Of a stretch of 64,000 nt of DNA, positions 16,482-25,042 are shown piece after piece (position 1 is the stretch's first letter; the number at the start of each line of letters is the position of its first letter). The DNA lies in assembly GCF_030316855.1 (NCBI RefSeq), contig NZ_JASZYR010000011.1, positions 62,001-126,000 on the forward strand, read 5' to 3'. Below the pieces are notes generated by a model. That model saw only the letters and a program-made list of their open reading frames with translations. It was not told where the DNA came from and did not search any database. Source of the stretch: Variovorax sp. J22P240 (GTDB lineage: Bacteria; Pseudomonadota; Gammaproteobacteria; Burkholderiales; Burkholderiaceae_C). Made by a program: the position numbers and the translations under genes.

Positions 16482-17166
16482 GCGAGGCGGCGAGTTGCTC
16501 GCGCATCGCAGTCACCACATCCGCGTAATCCTTGGCATTGAAGATCGCGCTGCCGGCGACGAAGGTGTCGGCACCTGCGCTCGCAACGCGCGCGATGTTG
16601 TCGACCTTGATGCCGCCATCCACTTCGAGGCGGATGTCGCGTCCGGTTTCCTCGATACGCTTGCGCGCGAGTTCGATTTTGCGCAGCGCCGAATCGATGA
16701 AGCTCTGGCCGCCGAAACCGGGGTTGACGCTCATGATCAGGATGAGGTCGATTTCGTCGATCGCCCAGTCGAGCGCCTCGAGGCCGGTGCCGGGGTTGAA
16801 GACCAGCCCCGCCTTGCAGCCGGCCGCCTTGATGGCCTGGATGCTGCGGTGCATGTGCGGCGAAGCATCAGGGTGAAAGCTGATGTAGTCGGCGCCCGCT
16901 TGCGCGAAAGCCGCCGCCAGTGCGTCGACCGGCTGGATCATGAGGTGCACATCGATGGGAACAGGCGTGCCGTCGGGCTTCTTCGCATGCGGCTTGAGCG
17001 CCTGGCAGACCATCGGGCCGAAGGTCAGGTTCGGCACGTAATGGTTGTCCATGACGTCGAAATGGATCCAGTCGGCGCCGGCCGCGATCACGTCGCTCAC
17101 CTCGGCGCCAAGGCGCGCGAAATCGGCAGAAAGGATGGAGGGGGCAATGCGGAATGGGCTGCTCAT
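16471..17166 (-). CDS. rpe: Ribulose-phosphate 3-epimerase
   Basis: This 231-residue TIM-barrel enzyme interconverts ribulose 5-phosphate and xylulose 5-phosphate in the pentose phosphate and Calvin pathways. It carries the N-terminal IAPSILSADFARLG, HFDVMDNHYVPNLTFGP (catalytic Asp and metal His), VDVHLMI-type strand IDVHLMIQPVD, MSVNPGFGGQSFI and the phosphate-binding EVDGGIKVDN. Its length is normal. It diverges from apaG. Confidence 0.95.
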   Translation of the reverse strand: MSSPFRIAPSILSADFARLGAEVSDVIAAGADWIHFDVMDNHYVPNLTFGPMVCQALKPHAKKPDGTPVPIDVHLMIQPVDALAAAFAQAGADYISFHPDASPHMHRSIQAIKAAGCKAGLVFNPGTGLEALDWAIDEIDLILIMSVNPGFGGQSFIDSALRKIELARKRIEETGRDIRLEVDGGIKVDNIARVASAGADTFVAGSAIFNAKDYADVVTAMREQLAASLSA

Positions 17167-17265
17167 GGGGCCCGATTGTCGCAGGAGGCACGTGCCGGGG
17201 GCCAGCGAGTACACGCAGTAACGGAGCGTGGGGGCAGGTGGAAGCAATGCACTACCATCGTCCCG

Positions 17266-17661
17266 ATGACCAGCATTCCGATGACCGTGCAGGTCGAGCC
17301 CCGATTCCTGCCTGACCAGTCTTCCGCCGAAGACCACGTCTATACCTTTGCCTACGCGGTGACCGTCACCAACATCGGCCAGGTGGCGGCGCAACTGATC
17401 GCCCGGCACTGGATCATCAACGATGCCTCCGGGCACACGCAGGAGGTCAAGGGCCTCGGCGTGATCGGACAGCAGCCGCTGCTGGCGCCGGGCGAATCGT
17501 TCCGCTATACCAGCGGCTGTCGCCTCCAGGCGCCCAGCGGTACCATGCACGGGAGTTTCTTCATCGTGACCGAACATGGCGAACGCTTCGACGTTCCGAT
17601 TGCCATGTTCGTGCTGGAAGCCGACGCGGGAGGCGCGCCCTCCTCGCGCGTGCTGCACTGA
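17266..17661 (+). CDS. apaG: Co2+/Mg2+ efflux-associated protein ApaG
   Basis: This 131-residue single-domain beta-sandwich (DUF525) protein has the family pattern YTFAYAVTVTNIGQVAAQLI, RHWIINDASG and GSFFIVTEHGERFDVPI. ApaG is linked to Co2+ resistance and divalent cation homeostasis in enterobacteria; the mechanism is not settled. Two ATG codons (17266 and 17281) are possible starts. It is divergent from rpe and 84 nt ahead of the antiporter gene. Confidence 0.92.
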   Translation: MTSIPMTVQVEPRFLPDQSSAEDHVYTFAYAVTVTNIGQVAAQLIARHWIINDASGHTQEVKGLGVIGQQPLLAPGESFRYTSGCRLQAPSGTMHGSFFIVTEHGERFDVPIAMFVLEADAGGAPSSRVLH

Positions 17662-17745
17662 GCCCGCTTTCTTCTCTCGACCCATGAACGCCTTGCGCGC
17701 TCTGGAAGATTGGCCGGGCGCCAACTTGTTCGAATCTGTTGCCTG

Positions 17746-19014
17746 ATGACATCCTTCTTTCCCAATGATCTGCTGGGCTTCTGGTCCGAGTGGGTAAGAC
17801 CCTCGGCGGGATTGCCGACCGTGCTGTGGTCGCTGCTGCTGGCGGCCGCTGCTGCTTCCGGCCATCTGGTGCGGCGCTACATGGGACTGCCCAAGGTGGT
17901 CGGCTATTCGATCGTCGGCACCGTGGTCGGCTTCGCCGGCTTCGAGGGCGCGATCTGGCCGTTGCAAGGCATCAGCCTCTTCCTGGTCGAACTGGGCGTG
18001 GCGATCGTGCTCTTCGAGTCGGGCGGCCGGCTGCCATTGCGCTGGTTCCGCCACAACCCGATGGTGCTGGTGCAAAGCCTGCTCGAAGCCACCCTCACCT
18101 ACTTCAGCGTGTTCTGGGCGCTGCACTGGCTCGGCATCCCGGATCCAGTGGCCAACCCGATCGCGCTGATGGCGATCGTCGCCTCGCCCGCCGTGCTGAG
18201 TCGCGTCGTGATCGACACGCGCGCCTCTGGCCCGGTGACCGAGCGCGCGATGACGCTGGCGACGCTCAACACCTTCTATGCGCTCGCGCTGGGCTACGCG
18301 CAGGCGGGGCTGATCGAGCGCGCGCCCCTGGGCGTGCTCGACAAGCTATACCCCGTGGCCGTGGTGCTCGGCATGTCTTTCGTGGTGGGCGCGCTGATGG
18401 CGCTGTCGCTGCGCTCGGCATTGCGCGTGATGAGCCCGACCAGCGAGAACACCTCCATCCTGCTGCTGGCCATCATTGCCGCCGGCGCCGCGCTGGCGGC
18501 GCACTTCGGCGGCTCGGCACCGCTCGCGGCGCTGATCGGCGGTGTGCTGCTCAAGGCGCTGAATCCCAAGCCCTGGGCCTGGCCGCGTCAGCTCGGCACC
18601 GCGGCTTCGCTGCTGACGATGCTGATGTTCGTGCTGGTCTCGGTCGTGGCCGCGCAGGCCGACTGGAGCCTGCCGGTCGCCAGTGTGGTGCTGACCGTCA
18701 TCGGCGTGCGCGCCTTCGCCAAGGTGGCCGGTGTCGCCATCGCCAATCCGGGCAGCGGCGCCAGCTGGAAGCAGGCCTTCTGGGTCGGCTGCGCGATGTC
18801 GCCGCTGTCGTCGATCGCGATGCTGATCACGTCCGCCTTCGTCACCGCATCGCCACTGCTGGGTGCGATGATCACGCAGATCGCCCTGCCCGCCATCCTG
18901 CTGATGGAAGTGCTCGGCGCGGTGATCGCGACCGTCGCCATCCACGGCGCCGGCGAGAGTTCCAGACCCTGGATGCCCGAGGCATTCCGCACGGTGGAGG
19001 ACACGCAACGATGA
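17746..19014 (+). CDS. CPA2-type cation/proton antiporter (KefB-like, no RCK domain)
   Basis: This 422-residue protein is almost wholly membrane-embedded, with about 11-12 hydrophobic segments of the monovalent cation:proton antiporter-2 fold. The transport domain includes GLPKVVGYSIVGTVVGFAG and LFLVELGVAIVLFESG. It ends after the membrane domain and has no TrkA-N/RCK domain, unlike full-length KefB/KefC of about 600 residues. The stop overlaps the start of the YbdK ligase in ATGA, showing translational coupling. Ion specificity is unknown. Confidence 0.78.
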   Translation: MTSFFPNDLLGFWSEWVRPSAGLPTVLWSLLLAAAAASGHLVRRYMGLPKVVGYSIVGTVVGFAGFEGAIWPLQGISLFLVELGVAIVLFESGGRLPLRWFRHNPMVLVQSLLEATLTYFSVFWALHWLGIPDPVANPIALMAIVASPAVLSRVVIDTRASGPVTERAMTLATLNTFYALALGYAQAGLIERAPLGVLDKLYPVAVVLGMSFVVGALMALSLRSALRVMSPTSENTSILLLAIIAAGAALAAHFGGSAPLAALIGGVLLKALNPKPWAWPRQLGTAASLLTMLMFVLVSVVAAQADWSLPVASVVLTVIGVRAFAKVAGVAIANPGSGASWKQAFWVGCAMSPLSSIAMLITSAFVTASPLLGAMITQIALPAILLMEVLGAVIATVAIHGAGESSRPWMPEAFRTVEDTQR

Positions 19015-20198
19015 GCACACGCCCATTGGACCTGCAAGCGGACGGCTCGCCTTCGACGCCGGCGAGCCGCATCGTGCCGCTGGAACGCTTCAACAAGTCC
19101 GTCGCGCTTTCGCTCGGCGTCGAGCTGGAGCTGCAACTGGTCAACACCCACGACTACGACCTCGCGCCCTATGCCGAGGACATGCTGCGGCTGATGGCGC
19201 AAACACCCCTGCCCGGCAGCGTGGTGCCCGAGATGACCTCGAGCATGATCGAGATCTCGACCGACGTGTGCCACTCCGCGCAGGACGTGATCGAGCAGCT
19301 CACGCCGATCCGCGATGCGCTGGTGAAGAACGCCGACAAACTCAACATCGCGGTGGTCGGCGGCGGCACGCATGCCTTCCAGCAATGGCACGAGCGGCGC
19401 ATCTACGACAAGCCGCGCTTTCGCGAATTGTCGGAACTCTACGGCTACCTGTCGAAGCAGTTCACCATCTTCGGGCAGCACGTGCACATCGGCTGCCCCG
19501 ACGCCGACGCGGCGTTGCTGATGCTGCATCGCATGTCGCGCTACATCCCGCACTTCATCGCGCTGTCGGCGTCTTCGCCCTTCGTGCAGGGGCAGGACAC
19601 CCAGTTCGATTCGGCGCGGCTCAATTCGGTGTTCGCGTTTCCGCTGTCGGGCCGCGCGCCTTTCACCTTGTCGTGGAAGGAGTTCGAGAATTACTTCATG
19701 CGCATGACCCGCACGGGCGTCGTGCGCAGCATGAAGGACTTCTACTGGGACATCCGGCCCAAGCCCGAGTTCGGCACCATCGAGATCCGTGTGTTCGACA
19801 CGCCCCTCACCGTCGAACGCGCCGCCGCGCTGGCCGGCTACGTGCAGTCGCTGGCGGCCTGGTTCCTGCAGGAGCAGCCTTTCACGCCGACGGAGGACGA
19901 CTACCTCGTCTACACCTACAACCGATTCCAGGCCTGTCGCTTCGGGCTGGACGCGCTGTACGTCGACCCGGCGAGTGGCGAGCACATGCCGCTGCGCGAC
20001 CACATTCTCATGACGATGACGCAGCTCGAATGGCACAGCGAGGCGCTCAACGCCACGCAGGCGCTCGGCGAGCTGCGCACCAGCGTCGAGGCCAATCGCA
20101 ACGACGCGCGCTGGCTGCGCGAAAAGCAAGGCAAGGAGCGCCTGCTGGCCGAAGTGGTGCGGCAGGCGGCGTTGCGCTTCCGCAGCCCGGACGTGTGA
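19011..20198 (+). CDS. YbdK family carboxylate-amine ligase (glutamate-cysteine ligase type 2)
   Basis: This 395-residue GCS2-family protein opens with ALSLGVELELQLVNTHDYDL (the metal/ATP-binding Glu-rich start). It also has MLRLMAQTP, SMIEISTDVCHS, GGGTHAFQQWHERRIYD, FGQHVHIGCPD and DIRPKPEFGTIEIRVFDTPL. E. coli YbdK has weak gamma-glutamate-cysteine ligase activity; the physiological substrate is unknown. Its ATG overlaps the antiporter stop by 4 bp, and thiL begins 7 nt after its own stop, so all three are probably one transcript. Confidence 0.88.
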   Translation: MSTRPLDLQADGSPSTPASRIVPLERFNKSVALSLGVELELQLVNTHDYDLAPYAEDMLRLMAQTPLPGSVVPEMTSSMIEISTDVCHSAQDVIEQLTPIRDALVKNADKLNIAVVGGGTHAFQQWHERRIYDKPRFRELSELYGYLSKQFTIFGQHVHIGCPDADAALLMLHRMSRYIPHFIALSASSPFVQGQDTQFDSARLNSVFAFPLSGRAPFTLSWKEFENYFMRMTRTGVVRSMKDFYWDIRPKPEFGTIEIRVFDTPLTVERAAALAGYVQSLAAWFLQEQPFTPTEDDYLVYTYNRFQACRFGLDALYVDPASGEHMPLRDHILMTMTQLEWHSEALNATQALGELRTSVEANRNDARWLREKQGKERLLAEVVRQAALRFRSPDV

Positions 20199-20205
20199 GG
20201 ACAGC

Positions 20206-21189
20206 ATGAGCGTCGCCGGCGAATTCGACCTGATCGCGCGTTACTTCACGCGCCCCGCCAAGCGCGCGCCCCTGGGCGTGGGCGATGACTGCGCGTTGCT
20301 TGCGCCGGCGCCGGGCATGCAACTCGCGGTGTCGTCGGACATGCTGGTCGAGGGGCGGCACTTTCTCTCCACCGTCGACCCCGCGAAGCTCGGGCACAAG
20401 GCGCTGGCAGTGAATCTCAGCGACCTCGCCGCCTGCGGGGCGAAGCCGCTGGCGTTCACGCTGGCGCTGTCCCTGCCCACGAAGGACGAGGCCTGGCTCG
20501 AAGGCTTCTCGCGCGGGCTCTTCGCGCTCGCCGACGCGCATGGCTGCGAACTGGTCGGCGGCGATACCACGCGCGGCCCGCTCAACATCTGCATCACGGT
20601 GTTCGGGGAAGTGCCGGCCGGAGGTGCCTTGCTGCGCTCTGGCGCCAAGGCGGATGACGATGTCTGGGTCAGCGGCACGCTGGGCGATGCGCGTCTGGCA
20701 CTCGAAGTCTTTCGCGGCACCCTCTCTCTGCCCGCCGAACTCTTCGAATTGGCGCGGGCACGGATGGAGCAGCCCACGCCGCGCGTCGCATTGGGGCTGG
20801 CTCTGCGCGGCATTGCATCGGCGGCGGTCGACATCAGCGATGGGCTGGTGGGCGACCTGGAGCATGTGCTGCGCGCGAGCGGTGTCGGTGGGCGGCTCGA
20901 TGCCGATGCGGCCGCGGATCGGCTGGCGCTGGTGGCCCACGCGACTGGCGCATCGGCGGGTCTGGACCGCGAAGCCCGACGCGCCTGCGCACTGGCAGGC
21001 GGGGACGACTACGAGTTGGCCTTCACGGCGCCCGAGTCAGCGCGCAAAGCCGTGGAGCAGGCCGGCCATGCGGCAAACACCCCAGTGACACGTATTGGCC
21101 GGATCGAGATGGAAGCGGGTCTGCGCATCGTGGACGCGCAAGGCGCACCGGTGGTGCAGCGCTTCGCATCCTTCGATCACTTCGCCTGA
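20206..21189 (+). CDS. thiL: Thiamine-monophosphate kinase
   Basis: This 327-residue AIR-synthase-fold kinase phosphorylates thiamine monophosphate to thiamine pyrophosphate with ATP. Diagnostic segments are LGVGDDCALL, SSDMLVEGRHF, AVNLSDLAACGAKPLAFTLA, VGGDTTRGPLNI, VDISDGLVGDL and AGGDDYELAFT. A GAGG ribosome site follows the ybdK-like stop. In many relatives thiL is followed directly by pgpA; here that gene is 6.6 kb downstream. It converges on a histidine kinase gene with a 2-bp gap. Confidence 0.95.
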   Translation: MSVAGEFDLIARYFTRPAKRAPLGVGDDCALLAPAPGMQLAVSSDMLVEGRHFLSTVDPAKLGHKALAVNLSDLAACGAKPLAFTLALSLPTKDEAWLEGFSRGLFALADAHGCELVGGDTTRGPLNICITVFGEVPAGGALLRSGAKADDDVWVSGTLGDARLALEVFRGTLSLPAELFELARARMEQPTPRVALGLALRGIASAAVDISDGLVGDLEHVLRASGVGGRLDADAAADRLALVAHATGASAGLDREARRACALAGGDDYELAFTAPESARKAVEQAGHAANTPVTRIGRIEMEAGLRIVDAQGAPVVQRFASFDHFA

Positions 21190-21191
21190 CG

Positions 21192-23000
21192 CTAGTTCGC
21201 CGGAGCCGCTGCCGCTTCCAGCAGCGCGAACGACGAATCGATCTCGACCTCGTTCAGCACGCACATGAGCCCGTGATAAAGCTGGTTGGGCGACACCGGC
21301 TTGTGCAGCAGCGGCACGCCGGTCGCCCGCGCTTCGCGCAATCGCTGCGGCGCCGTATCCCCCGTGATCAGCAGCGCAGGCAGCTTCTCGCCGAATTCCG
21401 CGCGCAATGCGGCGATCGCTTCCGCGCCCGTGCGCAGTTCACGCAGCCGGTAGTCGCTGATCACCAGCCCCGGCGGATGGGCGCGCGCCAGCGCCTGCGC
21501 CTCCTCGATGGAATCGGCCACGTCGCACTCGCAGCCCCAGGCGCTGAGCAACTGGCGCATGCCGGCGCGCACGGCCTCGTCGTCGTCGATGACCAGCACG
21601 CGCACGTCGAAGACCCGGGCACGCCCCGGCGCGGCTTCGAAGCCACCGGTCGCGACGCCCATCTGCGCCAAGGGCAAGCTCAGCCTGAAGACGCTGCCGC
21701 GTCTCGGTTGCGAGACCAGCGTCAGTTCATGCCCCAGCGCACGCGCCAGGCCCTGCGCAATCGCCAGGCCAAGGCCAAGGCCCTTGCGGCGATCGCGCTC
21801 CGCATTGCCGAGTTGATGGAACTCGCGAAAGATGTGCTCGTGCTGGGCGGGCTCGATGCCGATGCCCGTGTCCCACACTTCGAGCTGAACCTCGTCGCCG
21901 CGCGCGCGACAGGCCACCAGCACGCCGCCGTTCTCGGTGTAGCGGATGGCGTTCGAGACCAGGTTGCGCAAGACCAGCGCCACCAGCGCCGGGTCGGAGC
22001 GCACCGCGACGTGCGTTTCGCGCGAACGGTAGACGATGCCCTTGGCGTCGGCTTGTGGCGCCAACTCGTTCTCGATCTTGTTGAGCAGCGGCTGCAGATG
22101 AAAGTCCTGCATCTGCGGCTCGACCACGCCCGCCTCGATGCGCGAGAAGTCCAGCAGCGTGTCGAGCATCTCGGCGGAGGCCTGCCAGGTGGCCCGCGCA
22201 TTGGCCAGCGCGTCGTACTGCGCGGCAGTGAGCTTGCTGCGCGCCAGCACCTCCAGAAAGAGCCCCTGTGCATGGATCGGCTGGCGCAGGTCATGGCTGG
22301 CGGCGGCGAGGAACTTGGACTTGGCGAGGTTGGCTTCGTCGGCCTTCTGGTGCGCGGCTTGCGCATGCTCGGTCTCCACGCGCAGGCGCTCGATCAGCTC
22401 GATGTTCTCGAAGCGCAGGTCGATGGCCGCGCGCGCCGCCCGCGCGCTGTTGCGTGCCTGCCCGAGCAAGGTGACGACGTACAGGGCGCCGGCGACGCCC
22501 AGCGCGTTGTAGGCCGGGTCGCCGAGGGTCCACAGCTTGGTCGCCACCACGACCAGTTCGACCGCGCCGAACGCAATGAACACCGGCAACACCGGCGCCA
22601 GCGAGGACATGGAACTCCCGGCCACGCCCGCCAGCACGGCCACGACGAGGATGCTGCCGGCGACGGTGGTCGTGCCCAGCGTGACCCATGCGAGCGCGCC
22701 CCAGATGGCGGCGTCGATGGAGTTCAGCACGATCTGGCGCCACACGAGAGCAGGTGCGCGATCGAAGGAGATCTCCGACGACAGGATGCGTCGCGCCTCC
22801 CGCGCCAGGTAGAGCTTCATCAGGATCACCGCGCCGGCCCACGAGCGCAGCGCCAGGGCGTTGTGTTCGTTGGACAGCACCCACACCAGAATCAGCGCGA
22901 CCAGGATGGTCGGAATCACCGAGCTTCCGACGTTGCCGAGTTGCAGCCGCAATTGCTCGACAAGCGTGCGCCCGTCGGCCAGGCGCAATGGGTTCTTCAT
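21192..23000 (-). CDS. Membrane hybrid histidine kinase with C-terminal receiver
   Basis: This 602-residue sensor kinase has six or so N-terminal hydrophobic segments (about residues 25-180). A HisKA domain carries SKFLAAASHDLRQPIHAQGL (phospho-acceptor His). The HATPase domain has NLVSNAIRYTENGG (N box), WDTGIGI (G1) and KGLGLGLAIAQGLAR (G2). A receiver domain closes the protein, with phospho-acceptor Asp in LVISDYRLREL and Lys in LHKPVSP. The start codon overlaps the stop of the LuxR-type regulator gene (TGATG), so the pair is coupled. The signal is unknown. Confidence 0.9.
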   Translation of the reverse strand: MKNPLRLADGRTLVEQLRLQLGNVGSSVIPTILVALILVWVLSNEHNALALRSWAGAVILMKLYLAREARRILSSEISFDRAPALVWRQIVLNSIDAAIWGALAWVTLGTTTVAGSILVVAVLAGVAGSSMSSLAPVLPVFIAFGAVELVVVATKLWTLGDPAYNALGVAGALYVVTLLGQARNSARAARAAIDLRFENIELIERLRVETEHAQAAHQKADEANLAKSKFLAAASHDLRQPIHAQGLFLEVLARSKLTAAQYDALANARATWQASAEMLDTLLDFSRIEAGVVEPQMQDFHLQPLLNKIENELAPQADAKGIVYRSRETHVAVRSDPALVALVLRNLVSNAIRYTENGGVLVACRARGDEVQLEVWDTGIGIEPAQHEHIFREFHQLGNAERDRRKGLGLGLAIAQGLARALGHELTLVSQPRRGSVFRLSLPLAQMGVATGGFEAAPGRARVFDVRVLVIDDDEAVRAGMRQLLSAWGCECDVADSIEEAQALARAHPPGLVISDYRLRELRTGAEAIAALRAEFGEKLPALLITGDTAPQRLREARATGVPLLHKPVSPNQLYHGLMCVLNEVEIDSSFALLEAAAAPAN

Positions 23001-23620
23001 CAGCTGACGAGACCCCTGCGGCGTGCGGCGAAGCCGGCTTCCGAGCGGCTCGACACCTGCAGCGCGGCGAGTACGGCCTGCACGTGGCCGCGCACCGTGT
23101 TCTCCGACAGATTGAGCCGGCGGCCGATCACCTTGTTCGGAAGGCCCTGGCACAGCAGGTCGAGCACCTCGAACTGGCGCGGTGTGAGGAGCTGACGTGA
23201 CGCATCGCCGCCGCCGACCGGCGCCGACGCATGAGCCGGCGACAGGATGGGCAGCCCGTGACGCAGCTGCTCGATGACCGCGAGGATGTTGTCCGCCGAG
23301 TCGGCCTTGGAGACGAAGGCCGCGGCACCGCGCTCCTGCGCCATCCGCACGTTCTGCGGACCGGCGTCGGACGACAGGATGACCACCACGGCGGCCGGCC
23401 ACTTGCGCTTGACCAGCGCGATGCCTTCGAGGCCGTTGAGCCCATGGAGCTGGACATCCAGCAACACCAGGGCCGGGTCGGCCATGGTGCAGCGCATGGC
23501 TTCTTCCAGCGATGCCGCCTCAGCCACTTCCAGGTCGGGAATGCCGGAACTGAGCACCATGCGGAGCCCGCAACGGAACAGGGCGTGGTCGTCGACGAGG
23601 AGAATTCGGGCGGGGAGCAT
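23000..23620 (-). CDS. NarL/LuxR family response regulator
   Basis: This 206-residue regulator has an N-terminal receiver (RILLVDDHALFR; phospho-Asp in ALVLLDVQLHG; Lys in AAFVSKADSA) and a C-terminal LuxR-type helix-turn-helix (LTPRQFEVLDLLCQGLPNKV, then LNLSENTVRGHVQAVL). It is the likely partner of the kinase encoded immediately downstream. The ATG at 23620 is the start best matched to the receiver fold, but its ribosome site is weak; an upstream in-frame codon at 23656 is possible. Target genes are unknown. Confidence 0.9.
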   Translation of the reverse strand: MLPARILLVDDHALFRCGLRMVLSSGIPDLEVAEAASLEEAMRCTMADPALVLLDVQLHGLNGLEGIALVKRKWPAAVVVILSSDAGPQNVRMAQERGAAAFVSKADSADNILAVIEQLRHGLPILSPAHASAPVGGGDASRQLLTPRQFEVLDLLCQGLPNKVIGRRLNLSENTVRGHVQAVLAALQVSSRSEAGFAARRRGLVS

Positions 23621-23742
23621 CAGGCAAATATTCTGCGCGAAGTCCGCTCGGTCCAAATGGACTATTTACCCGCCGGGCGCTTGGCGCGACCATTCAATCA
23701 CCGAAGCTCTTTCTCGACGAATTCCTCTCCTCCACGCGCCGA

Positions 23743-24012
23743 ATGAAGCCCCTGATCGAAATCCAGCGCATCGCAACGGATGCCTACGTCTACCGCATCA
23801 ACGCCAAGGGCGCCGATGCGCAGGACACGGGCTGCACGTTTGCTTCGCTGGAGCAATGCCTCTTCGACGCGGGAGCTTCGCTGGACCACTACTTTCCGCG
23901 CGTCGAGATCAACTTCGAAGGCATGTTCCTCGGTGCCTGCGCCACCGACGCCCTGCGCAGCAACCCCAAGGCCGTGGCGCAACGCATCGAGCAGCACTTC
24001 CAGCCGGCCTGA
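23743..24012 (+). CDS. Hypothetical small protein
   Basis: I do not recognise this 89-residue protein. It is soluble, mixed alpha/beta by eye, with an opening IEIQRIATDAYVYRINAKGA and a centre rich in aromatic and acidic residues (LDHYFPRVEINFEGMFLGAC). Codon use is like the neighbours and the start is 122 nt from the regulator gene, so it looks like a real gene. It diverges from the response regulator and converges on a LysR gene 16 bp away. Confidence 0.55.
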   Translation: MKPLIEIQRIATDAYVYRINAKGADAQDTGCTFASLEQCLFDAGASLDHYFPRVEINFEGMFLGACATDALRSNPKAVAQRIEQHFQPA

Positions 24013-24028
24013 GCGCAGATCCGCGCAC

Positions 24029-24949
24029 TCACCCCTCCTTCAGCCCTGCCTTCAACTCCCGGCGCAGCGCGTCGATGAAGCTGCGGCTCGCGGCTGACAA
24101 CGATCGCCCGCGCTTGGTGACGATCGAAATATCGCGCGATACGCGCGGTGCGGTGATCGGACGGATCACCAGCGCAGGATCGCGTACTGCTTTCGCAAAG
24201 GCCGAGGGCATGATCGAAGCACCCATGCCGCTGGCCGTCATCCAGATGGCGGTCGACAGGAACGACACTTCGTTGACCACGTTGAGCACCACGCCGGCGC
24301 CGGCGGCCGTGCCGTCGATCAGCGGCCGGATGCCATAGCCCGGGCGCACGGTGATCAAGGGATGGCCGCCCAGGTCGGCCCAGCGCACCGCTTTCTTCGC
24401 GGCCGCCAGCGGATGTTCGCGCGTGCAGACCAGGCTCAGGTGATCACGCAGCAAGGTCTGGGTCTCGACCTCGGCACCGGGCCGCTCAGGCGTGCCGATC
24501 CCGAAATCCACATGCTCGCCGATGATGCGCGAGACGAACTGGTCGGGCGCGCAGTCGTCCACGACGACGCGCACCTGCGGATGCGCGCGGCTGAAATTCC
24601 GGATCGCGTCCGGCATCAGGAACGAGGCCAGCGTCGGCGTGATGGCGAGGCAGATCCGGCCGCGCTGCAGTTCGGACAGTTCGCGAAACCCCGCACTCAA
24701 CGAATCGACGTCGCGCAGGATGCGCTCCGCAGTGGCGAGCATCTCTTCCGCCGCTGCCGTGGGCTGCAGCGAGCGCGTCGTCCGATCGAAGAGCCGTGCA
24801 CCGAGCCCCTCCTCGAGCTGGCGGATCAGCATGCTCACGGCGGATTGCGTGACGAACAGCTTCTCGGCGGCAGCGCTGAGCTTTCGCAGCTGGTGCACGG
24901 CAAGGAAGGCGCGCAACTGCCTGATGGTGGGGGAGAACTTCTGATTCAT
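24029..24949 (-). CDS. LysR family transcriptional regulator
   Basis: This 306-residue protein has an N-terminal winged helix-turn-helix (IRQLRAFLAVHQLRKLSAAA, then LFVTQSAVSMLIRQLEEGLG) and a C-terminal periplasmic-binding-like effector domain starting near ICLAITPTLASFLMP. It is divergent from a TTT receptor and FAD monooxygenase pair, the usual position of a LysR activator of those genes. The start at 24949 uses the ATG; an in-frame TTG lies 6 nt upstream. Confidence 0.9.
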   Translation of the reverse strand: MNQKFSPTIRQLRAFLAVHQLRKLSAAAEKLFVTQSAVSMLIRQLEEGLGARLFDRTTRSLQPTAAAEEMLATAERILRDVDSLSAGFRELSELQRGRICLAITPTLASFLMPDAIRNFSRAHPQVRVVVDDCAPDQFVSRIIGEHVDFGIGTPERPGAEVETQTLLRDHLSLVCTREHPLAAAKKAVRWADLGGHPLITVRPGYGIRPLIDGTAAGAGVVLNVVNEVSFLSTAIWMTASGMGASIMPSAFAKAVRDPALVIRPITAPRVSRDISIVTKRGRSLSAASRSFIDALRRELKAGLKEG

Positions 24950-24964
24950 CAGCAAAGATGATAT

Positions 24965-24995
24965 TTCATTCTGAATTTATTGATTTACGAATGAA
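24965..24995. promoter_or_regulatory. Inverted repeat in the LysR/TTT receptor divergent region
   Basis: TTCATTC (24965-24971) and GAATGAA (24989-24995) are perfect 7-bp inverted arms separated by 17 bp. The stretch is AT-rich compared with its surroundings. This suits a LysR-type binding site controlling both directions, but a TN11A box is not clearly present. Confidence 0.45.
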
Positions 24996-25042
24996 TATGC
25001 GTGCCGTCCAATGTCCGCTCGAGACACGCACAAGGAACCGAG

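Noticed and set aside
17727..17742. A T-loop-like GTTCGAATC that might mark a tRNA
   Set aside because: No matching acceptor, D or anticodon arms can be built around it; it is chance sequence ahead of the antiporter.
17790..20198. An 802-codon frame joining the antiporter and YbdK regions
   Set aside because: Its last 395 residues are the true YbdK gene; the upstream half is an out-of-frame reading of the antiporter, not a fusion.
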